Positions 7,435-14,969 of a stretch of DNA of 26,130 nucleotides are shown here, in pieces. Position 1 is the stretch's first letter; every line of letters starts with the position of its first letter. The notes beneath the pieces were generated by a model that was not told where the DNA came from, ran no database searches, and saw only the letters and a list, made by a program, of their open reading frames with translations. The stretch comes from Candidatus Eiseniibacteriota bacterium (GTDB lineage: Bacteria > Eisenbacteria > RBG-16-71-46 > JAFGJU01). Made by a program: the position numbers and the translations under genes. Location of the stretch: the NCBI GenBank assembly GCA_016928935.1, contig JAFGJU010000002.1:1-26130 (forward strand). Reading direction: 5' to 3'.

Positions 7435-8564
7435 TCTCGTCTAAAGACCCTTTTCTTCCGGCCCTCGCCCGGGAGTGTCCCGTCTGCACCGCTCGCGCGG
7501 GAAAGCGAGCTCCGGGTCACCTGCCTGACGAACACCGACTCCAGCGTCTCCTTGTGAGGCGTGACCGAGAGGATCCTGGCGCCGCTGGAAGCCAGAGTCC
7601 CCAGCACCAGCGTGGTCGCCAGTTCGTCCCGCAGTCTCAGCACGACCGCGTCACCCACGGTACGCCTTTCCTCCACGAACGGCTCCAACTGGACCGCGGC
7701 TTGCTCCGCCACGTCTCTGGCCACGATCTCCACGCTCCTGACCTCCTGCTGAACAAGCTCGCCTATCGGCCCGGACTTCTCGAGCACACCGTTGTTGATT
7801 ATGCCCACTCTGTCGCACAGGAGCTCCACGTCCGCTATTATGTGCGAGCTGAAGAACACCGTCATGCCGTTCTCTCGGGCTCTGACGATGGAGTCCCTGA
7901 ATTCTTTCCTCCCGATAGGGTCCAGGCCGCTCATCGGCTCGTCCAGTATCAGGAGCCGGGGGTTATTCACCAGCGCCTGCGCCAGTCCCGCTCTCTGCAG
8001 CATTCCCTTCGAGAACTTCCGCATCTGCACGTCCTCGTGGTCTATGAGGCCGGAGACGAACAGCGACTCGGCCACACGTCTCTCCACCTCGCGCCTGCGG
8101 CGCAGCCCCGAAAGAGACGCACAGAGCCTCAAGAATTCGCCCAGCTTGAGGTAATCGTAGAAGCTGGGGTTCTCGGGCAGGAACCCCACCTGGGCTCTCG
8201 AGGCCGGACTGGCCGGACCAGTGCCGAAAATCTCTATGCTTCCGTAGGTCGGCCGGAGCAGTCCCAGCAGCAGCTTTATCGTGGTGGTCTTGCCCGCGCC
8301 GTTCGGCCCGAGGAAACCGAACACTTCCTTCTCGAACACCTCCAAGTTCAGGCCGCGAACGGCCCACTTCTTCCTGGCGGTGAAAGAGCTGGTAAAAACC
8401 TTTCCCAGGTTGACGGCCCTTACGACCACTCTTCGCTCAGCCTGCGGCTCCCGCACGGGCTCCGCGGCGTCGGGGAGGAGCGTGCCCGCCGAGGCTTCAC
8501 GCGTCTCGGCGGCGGCGACCCTGTGTCCCAGAACCTCTTTCCTTACAGTGAGATGAGGCAGCAT
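7419..8564 (-). CDS. pilH: ABC transporter ATPase of the pilus cluster (PilH-like)
   Basis: This is a 381-residue cytoplasmic ATPase. Walker A is GPNGAGKTTT (86-95), the signature is FSKGMLQR (184-191; the SKGM variant is common in ABC-2 exporters), and Walker B is LLILDEP (204-210), followed by SGLDP and the H-loop SSH. A C-terminal regulatory domain of about 100 residues follows. About 45 residues precede the usual ABC start, so a later start is possible. I kept 8564 because it is an ATG behind a purine-rich GTAGGGGA and about 58 bases below a sigma54-type promoter. It is first in the operon with permease, TPR protein and pilD. It corresponds by context to M. xanthus PilH, not to the CheY-like Pseudomonas PilH. 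Confidence 0.88.
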   Translation of the reverse strand: MLPHLTVRKEVLGHRVAAAETREASAGTLLPDAAEPVREPQAERRVVVRAVNLGKVFTSSFTARKKWAVRGLNLEVFEKEVFGFLGPNGAGKTTTIKLLLGLLRPTYGSIEIFGTGPASPASRAQVGFLPENPSFYDYLKLGEFLRLCASLSGLRRRREVERRVAESLFVSGLIDHEDVQMRKFSKGMLQRAGLAQALVNNPRLLILDEPMSGLDPIGRKEFRDSIVRARENGMTVFFSSHIIADVELLCDRVGIINNGVLEKSGPIGELVQQEVRSVEIVARDVAEQAAVQLEPFVEERRTVGDAVVLRLRDELATTLVLGTLASSGARILSVTPHKETLESVFVRQVTRSSLSRASGADGTLPGEGRKKRVFRREWSRL

Positions 8565-8631
8565 GATGATCCCCTACGGCGTTATACCCGAAGCACGATT
8601 GTGCAGTTTGCGCATCGTTCACACGTGGTAT

Positions 8632-8650
8632 GAGCAATTAGCATGCCACG
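8632..8650 (-). promoter_or_regulatory. Sigma54-type promoter of the ABC transporter-pilD operon
   Basis: The coding strand reads GTGGCAT-GCTAA-TTGCTC, with GG at 8647-8646 and GC at 8635-8634, exactly 10 bases apart. The form TGGCAT-N5-TTGCTC is almost the same as the pilin promoter. The expected transcript start is near 8622, giving a leader of about 58 bases before the ATG at 8564. Confidence 0.75.
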
Positions 8651-8684
8651 TAACCCCGCAGCCAGCTTGACATTCCCGATGAGA

Positions 8685-8750
8685 GCCGGCGGGCGTGGAC
8701 GCGAGGCTCGGGAGATGTAGCGGGCCGCAGGGCGGACATTACCCGCCGGC
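8685..8750. repeat. Spaced 9-bp inverted repeat upstream of the ABC operon promoter
   Basis: GCCGGCGGG (8685-8693) and CCCGCCGGC (8742-8750) are perfect complements separated by 48 bases. They lie between the pilin terminator and the ABC operon promoter. They could form a long-range stem or be a paired binding site. No RNA family is recognised and nothing else was seen in 8651-8785. Confidence 0.4.
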
Positions 8751-8785
8751 CGCAAGAAAGCCACCACACCCAGGACGAGCCGTGC

Positions 8786-8827
8786 CCCCAAAACAAAAAG
8801 GGTGGCAGACCTTGCGGCCTGCCACCC
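8786..8827 (-). terminator. Intrinsic terminator of the pilin gene
   Basis: On the minus strand, GGGTGGCAG pairs with CTGCCACCC (8819-8827 with 8800-8808) around a 10-base loop, followed directly by TTTTTGTTTT. It lies 18 bases beyond the pilin stop codon. This strong structure isolates the pilin gene as a single transcript. Confidence 0.9.
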
Positions 8828-8845
8828 TCCGGCCTCATCTGAGTC

Positions 8846-9256
8846 CTACGAGCCGCTCGAGAGCGTAATGATTAGGGCAGTCTTGCCGAAACCAGTGATC
8901 GTATAGCCGACGTTCACGCCGCCGTCAACGATCGGAACGTACCCGGTCTGGCCAGAGGTAGCAGCAGCACCGTCGACCGGCTCTGTTGCCGCCCTGGTGA
9001 ACGGGTTCTCGAGCGCCGCGCCGTTAGGCAGCATCGGTACGATGTTCGCCACCGCGCCAGCGTACACGCCGTCGTTCTGGACCGCGAAGTCCTCGGCGGC
9101 GAGCTGAACGGTGTGGCAGTTGGACTTCGTGGAAGCCTCCTTCGCACGAGCCTGCATGGCGATGAAGTTCGGGATGGCTATCGCAGCCAGAATCCCTATG
9201 ATCACCACCACGATCATCAGCTCGATCAGGGTGAAACCCTTCGAACCTCTCAACAT
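8846..9256 (-). CDS. pilA: Type IV major pilin (PilA)
   Basis: This 136-residue prepilin has a 7-residue leader, MLRGSKG, then FTLIELMIVVVIIGILAAIAIPNF, with Glu at +5 of the mature protein. The head is short, with one cysteine (Cys47) and therefore no internal disulfide. Its GspG/PilA-type pattern ARAKEASTKSNCHTVQLAAEDFAV resembles the short pilins of Myxococcota and Geobacter. I chose the ATG at 9256 because AAAGGAGG lies about 12 bases upstream and the leader is then of normal length. The open frame continues to 9316, but that extension would begin upstream of the predicted transcript start. It is a single-gene unit between a sigma54-type promoter and a strong terminator, beside pilR, the usual place and setting of pilA. 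Confidence 0.95.
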   Translation of the reverse strand: MLRGSKGFTLIELMIVVVIIGILAAIAIPNFIAMQARAKEASTKSNCHTVQLAAEDFAVQNDGVYAGAVANIVPMLPNGAALENPFTRAATEPVDGAAATSGQTGYVPIVDGGVNVGYTITGFGKTALIITLSSGS

Positions 9257-9310
9257 TTCTACACGCACCTCCTTTCTTTCTAGTGTCTGTCCTGTGTCCG
9301 CTTGAGTTTT

Positions 9311-9328
9311 GAGCAACTAGTATGCCAA
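9311..9328 (-). promoter_or_regulatory. Sigma54-type promoter of the pilin gene
   Basis: The coding strand reads TTGGCAT-ACTAG-TTGCTC, with GG at 9326-9325 and GC at 9314-9313 separated by exactly 10 bases. The transcript should start near 9301 and give a leader of about 45 bases. Known pilA genes of Pseudomonas and Myxococcus are also sigma54- and PilR-dependent. Confidence 0.85.
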
Positions 9329-9434
9329 GCCCGGGCTGACGCGACCGGCGGCGTATCTCCTTGCGCAGTTGGGGATTGAACCGTAGGGTAGATTGCCATG
9401 CTTCTCCGCCGCAAAGATTCTGGCCGGCGATGGC

Positions 9435-9467
9435 TTGCGGTCTGCAACGACTCCATGCGTTCTGCAA
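9435..9467. promoter_or_regulatory. Tandem candidate PilR enhancer sites upstream of the pilin promoter
   Basis: Two related 13-mers, TTGCGGTCTGCAA (9435-9447) and ATGCGTTCTGCAA (9455-9467), lie exactly 20 bp apart, about two helical turns. Their centres are about 115 and 135 bp upstream of the -24 element. A near-identical 13-mer lies upstream of pilB and a related dyad upstream of fimT. A weaker 10-of-13 match sits at 9484-9496, at the end of pilR. This is the layout expected for an NtrC-type activator. Confidence 0.6.
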
Positions 9468-9485
9468 TATGCGTGAGGCGGCTTG

Positions 9486-10865
9486 TCATTTTGCAACGAG
9501 CTCTTCTTCCTCACACTTGTCCAGCCCGTACGCCTGCAGCTTGCGATAGAGTGTGGACGGGTTGATGCCGAGCAGCTCCGAGGCCTTCTTCTTCCCCCAG
9601 TTCGTGTACGTGAGGACTTTCAGTATGTATTCCTTCTCGAGCTCTTCCAGAGTCAGGTCGGGAGAGTCGATCACCAGGCTTCCCTTTCTGGCGTTCCTGT
9701 CCCTCACCTTCTCCGGCAAGTCCTCGGGAGTCAGCGTTCCGTTCTCGTCCAGGACGTAGGCCCGCTCTATGACGTTCTCCAGCTCTCTCACGTTGCCCGG
9801 CCAGTCGTACGCGCACAGGACGTCCATGCACTCTTTTGACACTGCCTTCGTCGCCCCTCCTCTGGACAGCTTCTTCAGGAAGTGGTCCGCCAGGAGTGGG
9901 ATGTCGTCCCGTCGCTCCCTGAGCGGCGGCAGTCTGAGCGGAATCACGTTCAATCTATAGAACAGGTCCGCGCGGAAGCGGCCTTCGGCCACCATCTTCT
10001 CCAAGTCTGCGTTCGTGGCGGCTATCAGCCTGACGTCGATCTTTATCGGTTTGTTGCCGCCCACCGGAATGATCTCCCGCTCCTGCAGCGCCCTGAGCAG
10101 CTTCACCTGAGTGGCGGGGAGCATCTCGCTCACCTCGTCCAGGAAAAAGCTGCCGCCCTCGGCCACCTTGAGCAGGCCGTCCTGGTCTTTCACCGCACCA
10201 GTGAACGAGCCCCGCACGTGGCCGAACAGGTTGCTCTCCAGGAGATCCTTGGGAAGCGCCCCGCAGTTGATGGACACGAACGACCCGTTGGCGCGACCGC
10301 TCCTGTAATGGATCTCCTTGGCGATCAGCTCCTTTCCGGTGCCGCTCTCGCCGTATATGAGTATGGTGCTGTCCGTGTCGGCCACCTTGTCAATTGTCTT
10401 GAACACGTTGGCCATTTCCTCGCTCGAGCCGATGATCTCCTTGTTGTCGTGCGACTTCCGGAGCTGGCGCCTGAGGTAGACGTTCTGACTTTGCACCTTT
10501 CTCATCTCTATCGCGTTCCTCACGACGATCTTCACCTCGTCGTTGCTGGCGTGCTTTTCCAGGTACTGGAAGGCCCCCTTGTTCACGGCGGCAATGGCCG
10601 AGCTCTGGGACGCGAAGCCGGTCATTATGACCACCGGCATGCTCGGGTCCACCGCCTTGATCGCCTCGAGCAGTTGAAGGCCGGTCATGCCGGGCATCTT
10701 GATGTCCGTGATGACGACGGCGTAGCCGTCCTCCTTCACTTTCTCAATCGCCGAATGGCCGTCGTTGGCCGTCGAGACGTCATACCCTTCCTTTTTCAGC
10801 ATGATGGAAAGGAACTGACACATCGCTTCGTCATCGTCCACCACCAGAATCTTTTCCTCTGCCAT
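9486..10865 (-). CDS. pilR: NtrC-family response regulator (PilR), activator of sigma54 promoters
   Basis: This is a 459-residue regulator. The receiver domain (5-120) has the acidic pair DDD (10-12) and phospho-acceptor Asp54 in ITDIKMPGM. The AAA+ domain (about 142-375) has Walker A GESGTGKE (172-179), the sigma54-contact loop GSFTGA (219-224, a GAFTGA variant) and FFLDEVSEM. A Fis-type helix-turn-helix (GKKKASELLGINPSTLYRKL, about 424-443) closes the protein. The residue after conserved Lys104 is His105 rather than the usual cis-proline. The start has GAGGT 8 bases upstream and lies 10 bases after the pilS stop. It likely drives the four sigma54-type promoters found in this window. Confidence 0.94.
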   Translation of the reverse strand: MAEEKILVVDDDEAMCQFLSIMLKKEGYDVSTANDGHSAIEKVKEDGYAVVITDIKMPGMTGLQLLEAIKAVDPSMPVVIMTGFASQSSAIAAVNKGAFQYLEKHASNDEVKIVVRNAIEMRKVQSQNVYLRRQLRKSHDNKEIIGSSEEMANVFKTIDKVADTDSTILIYGESGTGKELIAKEIHYRSGRANGSFVSINCGALPKDLLESNLFGHVRGSFTGAVKDQDGLLKVAEGGSFFLDEVSEMLPATQVKLLRALQEREIIPVGGNKPIKIDVRLIAATNADLEKMVAEGRFRADLFYRLNVIPLRLPPLRERRDDIPLLADHFLKKLSRGGATKAVSKECMDVLCAYDWPGNVRELENVIERAYVLDENGTLTPEDLPEKVRDRNARKGSLVIDSPDLTLEELEKEYILKVLTYTNWGKKKASELLGINPSTLYRKLQAYGLDKCEEEELVAK

Positions 10866-10875
10866 GTCTTTTACC

Positions 10876-12615
10876 TCAAGCTGCTACCTTCACCGGGTAT
10901 GGTGTGTCTACTCTATCGGCAATGACGCCTGGGACATGAACGCCGACCTTCGTGCCCATGCCCAACCGGCTCTCTATGGAAAGCCTGCCGTCATGCCGCT
11001 CCACTACTCTCTGCGCGATGCTGAGCCCCAGGCCGGTGCCGGAACCCTTCGTCGAATAGAAGGGCTCCAGTATTCTGTGCATGGTCTCCTCCGGAATGCC
11101 CACTCCGTTGTCTTCGAACTCCACGACCACCGACGGCGTCCGCGCGGAGGTGCGCGAGTTGCCGTCTTCGCACCGGGTCCTTATGACCACGTCCCCCCCG
11201 CACTCCAGGGCCTGCAGCCCGTTGACCGCCAGGTTGACGAAAACCCGCTTCATCTGCTCCGGGTCCACCCTCACCCAGGTCTCCGCTTCGTGCGGCTGGT
11301 GCGTAATCGTCCTGCCCTCCGAGTGCGCGGGGTGCCGTTTGACGACTTCCAGCGTTTCTCTTATTAGTCCCTGGAGGTCCACCGCCTTCAGGTCCAGCGG
11401 CTTCGACCTCGCGTAGAACAGAAGCTCGTTCAGGAAGACCTCCAGTCTGTCAGTCTCCTTGACTATCAGTCCCATCAGTCTCCTGGCGTCTCCCCTGAGA
11501 GACGGCTCCTTCTTCAGGAGCTCGGCCGAGCCGACTATGGGGCTCACGCAATTGCGTATCTCGTGCGCTATGCCTGCTGAGAACGCGCCCAGAGCCGCCA
11601 GCGTCTCCTGCCGTTTCGCTTTCTCGTCCTGTCTCTTGGCCTCGGTCAAATCCTGGTACAGGGCAACCACGCCGACCCTGGCGCCGGAGTCCGTCACGAT
11701 CAGGCTCGTGTTGACGCCCAGGGGCACGGTCCTGCCGTCCCTGGAGGTTATGGTCGTCTCTCCCCTGAACACGGACGTGCCTTGGGCGAGGCCCAGCGTG
11801 AATTGTTCCGCCAACCCCGCCATCCCGTGGCCGAGCGCCTCCTCGTAATGCCTGTTCTTGACGAGGCGCGGCTCCAACCCGAGTATTTGGGCGGCGGTCT
11901 TGTTGAAATGAACTATCCGCCCCTCGCTGTCTATGGACATGATGCCGCTTCCGATGCTCTCTAGAATCACGTCGGTCCCCAGCTGTATCCTTTCCAGCTC
12001 GAGCCTCGCGTCCTTGAGCTTCTCGTCCTTCTGTTCGGCTCTCCTGGCCAGGAACCCGCCCAAAATCCCCGCCGCCACAAACAACAGACCGGTGAAGAAC
12101 ACACTCACCAGCCCGTCGGACCGCGGCCCGGACCACGGAATGCGCGCACCCGTCCCCGACGACGACGAGAGCGCAACGTACGCACCCGAGCACACCAGCC
12201 CGGTCACGACCGCGCCCTTGAACGACGCGAACAGGCTCGCATACAGAATGAGCAGCGGATAGAGCAGCACGTACTGGCTCCGCGGCCCGCCGGTCGCCGC
12301 GACCAGCACCGTCACCAGCCCGGCGTCCACCAGGATCTGGAGGTAGACCTGGAACGGCCGGTTCACGCGCCGGGCCCAAAGCAGGAAGTACATGCCGGTG
12401 AGCGCGTAGGAGGCCAAGAGCACTGCGACGCCGGCCTCCCTGCCCGCGGCGGACAGGGCGTCGTTCGCCACCACTCCCAGTCCCACCGCGAGACTCAACA
12501 CGACAGGACGGAGCGCGGTCAGCGTGAACAGCCGTCTCGCCTCGTCCCTCTGGTCCTGTCTCTGCATGGGGGAACTCATGACCCACGCTTCGCCCGGGTT
12601 ATCCTGCGGACGCAC
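10876..12615 (-). CDS. pilS: PAS-containing membrane sensor histidine kinase (PilS)
   Basis: This is the likely partner of PilR. An N-terminal module of about six hydrophobic helices is followed by a coiled linker, a PAS domain (SIGSGIMSIDSEGRIVHFNK), HisKA, and HATPase_c with DNGVGIP and GSGTGLGLSIAQRVVERHDG. This matches the architecture of PilS. The phospho-acceptor His is in HEIRNCVSP (His codon 11563-11565; Cys replaces the conserved Pro of HEIRNP). The start is uncertain. I chose GTG at 12615 because GGAGG lies four bases upstream, but the ATG at 12579 and a TTG at 12636 are also in frame. It follows pilC by about 40 bases and precedes pilR by 10, so it is part of the pilB operon. Numbering elsewhere in this answer uses the GTG start. 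Confidence 0.92.
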   Translation of the reverse strand: MRPQDNPGEAWVMSSPMQRQDQRDEARRLFTLTALRPVVLSLAVGLGVVANDALSAAGREAGVAVLLASYALTGMYFLLWARRVNRPFQVYLQILVDAGLVTVLVAATGGPRSQYVLLYPLLILYASLFASFKGAVVTGLVCSGAYVALSSSSGTGARIPWSGPRSDGLVSVFFTGLLFVAAGILGGFLARRAEQKDEKLKDARLELERIQLGTDVILESIGSGIMSIDSEGRIVHFNKTAAQILGLEPRLVKNRHYEEALGHGMAGLAEQFTLGLAQGTSVFRGETTITSRDGRTVPLGVNTSLIVTDSGARVGVVALYQDLTEAKRQDEKAKRQETLAALGAFSAGIAHEIRNCVSPIVGSAELLKKEPSLRGDARRLMGLIVKETDRLEVFLNELLFYARSKPLDLKAVDLQGLIRETLEVVKRHPAHSEGRTITHQPHEAETWVRVDPEQMKRVFVNLAVNGLQALECGGDVVIRTRCEDGNSRTSARTPSVVVEFEDNGVGIPEETMHRILEPFYSTKGSGTGLGLSIAQRVVERHDGRLSIESRLGMGTKVGVHVPGVIADRVDTPYPVKVAA

Positions 12616-12654
12616 ACAACCTCCAGAGGCAATCAAAGAGGTACTGGTCGCACG

Positions 12655-13869
12655 CTAGCCCGCGACCACCGAAATGAGCTTGAACATGGGCAGGTACATG
12701 GCCACGACCATGCCGCCCACTATGACGCCCATCACGACGATCATCACGGGCTCTATGACAGAGGTGAGCGTCTCGACCGCGGTGTCGACCTCGTCGTCGT
12801 AGAAGTCGGCGATCTTCTTGAGCATCTCGTCCAGGGCGCCGGTCTCCTCGCCCACTGCTATCATCTGCACCACCATGGCCGGAAACACGTCGCACTGCTT
12901 GAGCGGAGTGGCCAGCGTCTCACCCTCCCGGATGCTGGCCCGGGTCTTCATCACGGATTCGCTGATGACCTTGTTCCCGGCCGTCCTGGCAGTGATGTCC
13001 AGGCCTGTTAGAATCGGCACGCCGCTCTTTATCAGGGTGCCCAGAGTCCTCGTGAACCTGGCGATGGCGGACTTTCGCAGGACCTGACCCAGGATCGGCA
13101 TGCGCAGCTGCAGCTTGTCTATGACTCTCTTGCCGCCTTCAGTCTTGTAGTAGGCCTTGAACCCCAGCACAAGGCCGACGATACTTCCTCCGATGGCCCA
13201 CCAGTAGCCCCTTATAATTCCGCTGAGAGTCATGACCATCTTGGTGGGAAGAGGCAGCTCGCCTCCGAAATCGGCGAACATCTTTGTGAAAGTGGGGATG
13301 ATGAAAAGAAGCATGAACGTGGCGGCGCCCAGGGCCACGACCAGCACGACGGTAGGGTACATCATGGCGCTCTTCACCTTGCGTTTCAGGGCCTCCGACT
13401 TCTCTATGTAGGCGGCCAGCCTGAGCAGTATGTCGTCCAGGATACCGCCGGCCTCTCCGGACTCGACCATGTTGACGAACAGCTGGTCGAACACGCTGTT
13501 GTGCTTGCCCAGGGCCTCGGCCAGGGTGGAGCCGGTCTCGACGTCGTGCATGACGTCGGCGATGATTTTCCTGAAATGCGGCTTCTCTGTCTGCTTTGAC
13601 AGGATCTCCAGGCACTGGACCAGAGGCAGGCCGGCGTTGATCATGGTGGCGAACTGCCTGGTGAAGATGGCCAGGTCCTTGGTGCTGACCTTCTTCCGGA
13701 GACCCAGGCTCAACTTGACTTCCTTGGGCTTCTCCTGGATGGAAGTGATGGCGATCTTCTTCCTCCTCAGGAAGTTCAACACCTCTTCCTGGGTGTCGAA
13801 GGTCACCTCACCCGTCTGCGGAGCCCCGCTGATTGTCTTTCCTCTCCAGACGAAGGTTGCCATAGGCAT
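12655..13869 (-). CDS. pilC: Type IV pilus inner-membrane platform protein PilC
   Basis: This 404-residue GspF/PilC protein coordinates the PilB and PilT motors at the inner membrane. There are two copies of the T2SSF domain. The first contains FTRQFATMINAGLPLVQCLEIL (about 68-89), and the second contains FTRTLGTLIKSGVPILTGLDI, with VESGEAGG and VGEETGALD as the matching second motifs. Hydrophobic helices follow each copy (near 170-192, 218-240 and 375-400). Length is typical. The ATG at 13869 lies 9 bases after the pilT stop. A second ATG two codons later, at 13863, is better spaced from AAAGGA and may be the true start. Confidence 0.96.
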   Translation of the reverse strand: MPMATFVWRGKTISGAPQTGEVTFDTQEEVLNFLRRKKIAITSIQEKPKEVKLSLGLRKKVSTKDLAIFTRQFATMINAGLPLVQCLEILSKQTEKPHFRKIIADVMHDVETGSTLAEALGKHNSVFDQLFVNMVESGEAGGILDDILLRLAAYIEKSEALKRKVKSAMMYPTVVLVVALGAATFMLLFIIPTFTKMFADFGGELPLPTKMVMTLSGIIRGYWWAIGGSIVGLVLGFKAYYKTEGGKRVIDKLQLRMPILGQVLRKSAIARFTRTLGTLIKSGVPILTGLDITARTAGNKVISESVMKTRASIREGETLATPLKQCDVFPAMVVQMIAVGEETGALDEMLKKIADFYDDEVDTAVETLTSVIEPVMIVVMGVIVGGMVVAMYLPMFKLISVVAG

Positions 13870-13878
13870 CAGTCCTTT

Positions 13879-14955
13879 CTAGGCGGCCAGAGCGTCGCTC
13901 TTGCCGAGCATCTGCTGCAGCTCCTTCACGTCCGAGCTGCGGCCCAGCGCCTCTTCGAGGGAGATCTGCCTCGTTACGTAGGCTCTGTGGAGGCCCTGGT
14001 TCATGGTCTGCATTCCGTATTTCTGCCCTGCCTGCATCAAGCTGTATATCTGGTGTATCTTGCCCTCCCGGACGACGGCCCGGACCGCGGGCGTGCATAT
14101 CAACGTCTCGCACACGAGCACTCTGCCCACGCCCCTGGCCCTGGGTATCAACTGCTGTGTTACGACTCCCTCCAGGACGAACGCCAGCTGGGACATGACC
14201 TGCTCCTGCTGGTCGGACGGGAACACGTCCACTATTCTGTTCACGGACTCGAACGTCGAATTCGTGTGAAGGGTGGCCAGCACAAGGTGTCCGGTCTCGG
14301 CGATGGTCAGAGCCGCCGACATCGTCTCCAGGTCTCTCATCTCGCCGATCAGAATCACGTCCGGGTCCTGCCTCAGCACGTACTTGAGGGCGGAGCCGAA
14401 CGAGCCCGTGTCCGAGTTGACCTCCCGCTGGTTGATGATGCACTTCTTGTGCTGGTGAATGAACTCTATGGGATCCTCGATGGTTATGATGTGACCGCTT
14501 CTCTCGTTGTTTATCTTGTTGATGAGCGCGGCCAGCGTCGTCGACTTTCCGCTTCCCGTCGGACCGGTCACGAGCAGGAGCCCCTTCTGCTTCGTGGTTA
14601 TGTCCGCGATGACGGGCGGAATACCGAGGTCCTCGAAGGTGGGCACCGTGTACGGAATCTGGCGGATGGCGGCTGACACCACTCCTCTCTGCAGGAACAC
14701 GTTGGCCCTGAACCTGCTCAGTCCCTGTATGCCGAACGAGAGGTCCAGCTCCCTGGACGACTCGAACCTCTTCTTCTGGTCCTCGGTGAGGATGCTGTAG
14801 GCCAGCTTGGCCGTCTCGTCGGGCGAAAGAATCGGATGCCCCGTGGCCACAATCCTGCCGTCAATCCTCAGCTGGGGAGGAACTCCGGCCGTTATGTGCA
14901 AGTCGGACGCCTTCTTGCGCGTCATCTCTTCGAGCAGTTCGCGTAGTGATGCCAT
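13879..14955 (-). CDS. pilT: Type IV pilus retraction ATPase PilT
   Basis: This is a 358-residue hexameric secretion ATPase. The PAS-like N-domain (LRELLEEMTRKKASDLHITAGVPPQLRIDG) is followed by Walker A GPTGSGKSTT (about 129-138), the Asp box IITIEDPIEF, Walker B DPDVILIGEMRD, the His box LATLHTNS and the C-terminal PilT motif, here AVREGK where AIRNLIREGK is common. It powers pilus depolymerisation and twitching or DNA uptake. It lies between pilB and pilC with gaps of 14 and 9 bases. The ATG follows AGGGGGG. Length and motifs are normal for PilT, so there is no sign of damage. Confidence 0.97.
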   Translation of the reverse strand: MASLRELLEEMTRKKASDLHITAGVPPQLRIDGRIVATGHPILSPDETAKLAYSILTEDQKKRFESSRELDLSFGIQGLSRFRANVFLQRGVVSAAIRQIPYTVPTFEDLGIPPVIADITTKQKGLLLVTGPTGSGKSTTLAALINKINNERSGHIITIEDPIEFIHQHKKCIINQREVNSDTGSFGSALKYVLRQDPDVILIGEMRDLETMSAALTIAETGHLVLATLHTNSTFESVNRIVDVFPSDQQEQVMSQLAFVLEGVVTQQLIPRARGVGRVLVCETLICTPAVRAVVREGKIHQIYSLMQAGQKYGMQTMNQGLHRAYVTRQISLEEALGRSSDVKELQQMLGKSDALAA

Positions 14956-14969
14956 TGTCCCCCCTACCC

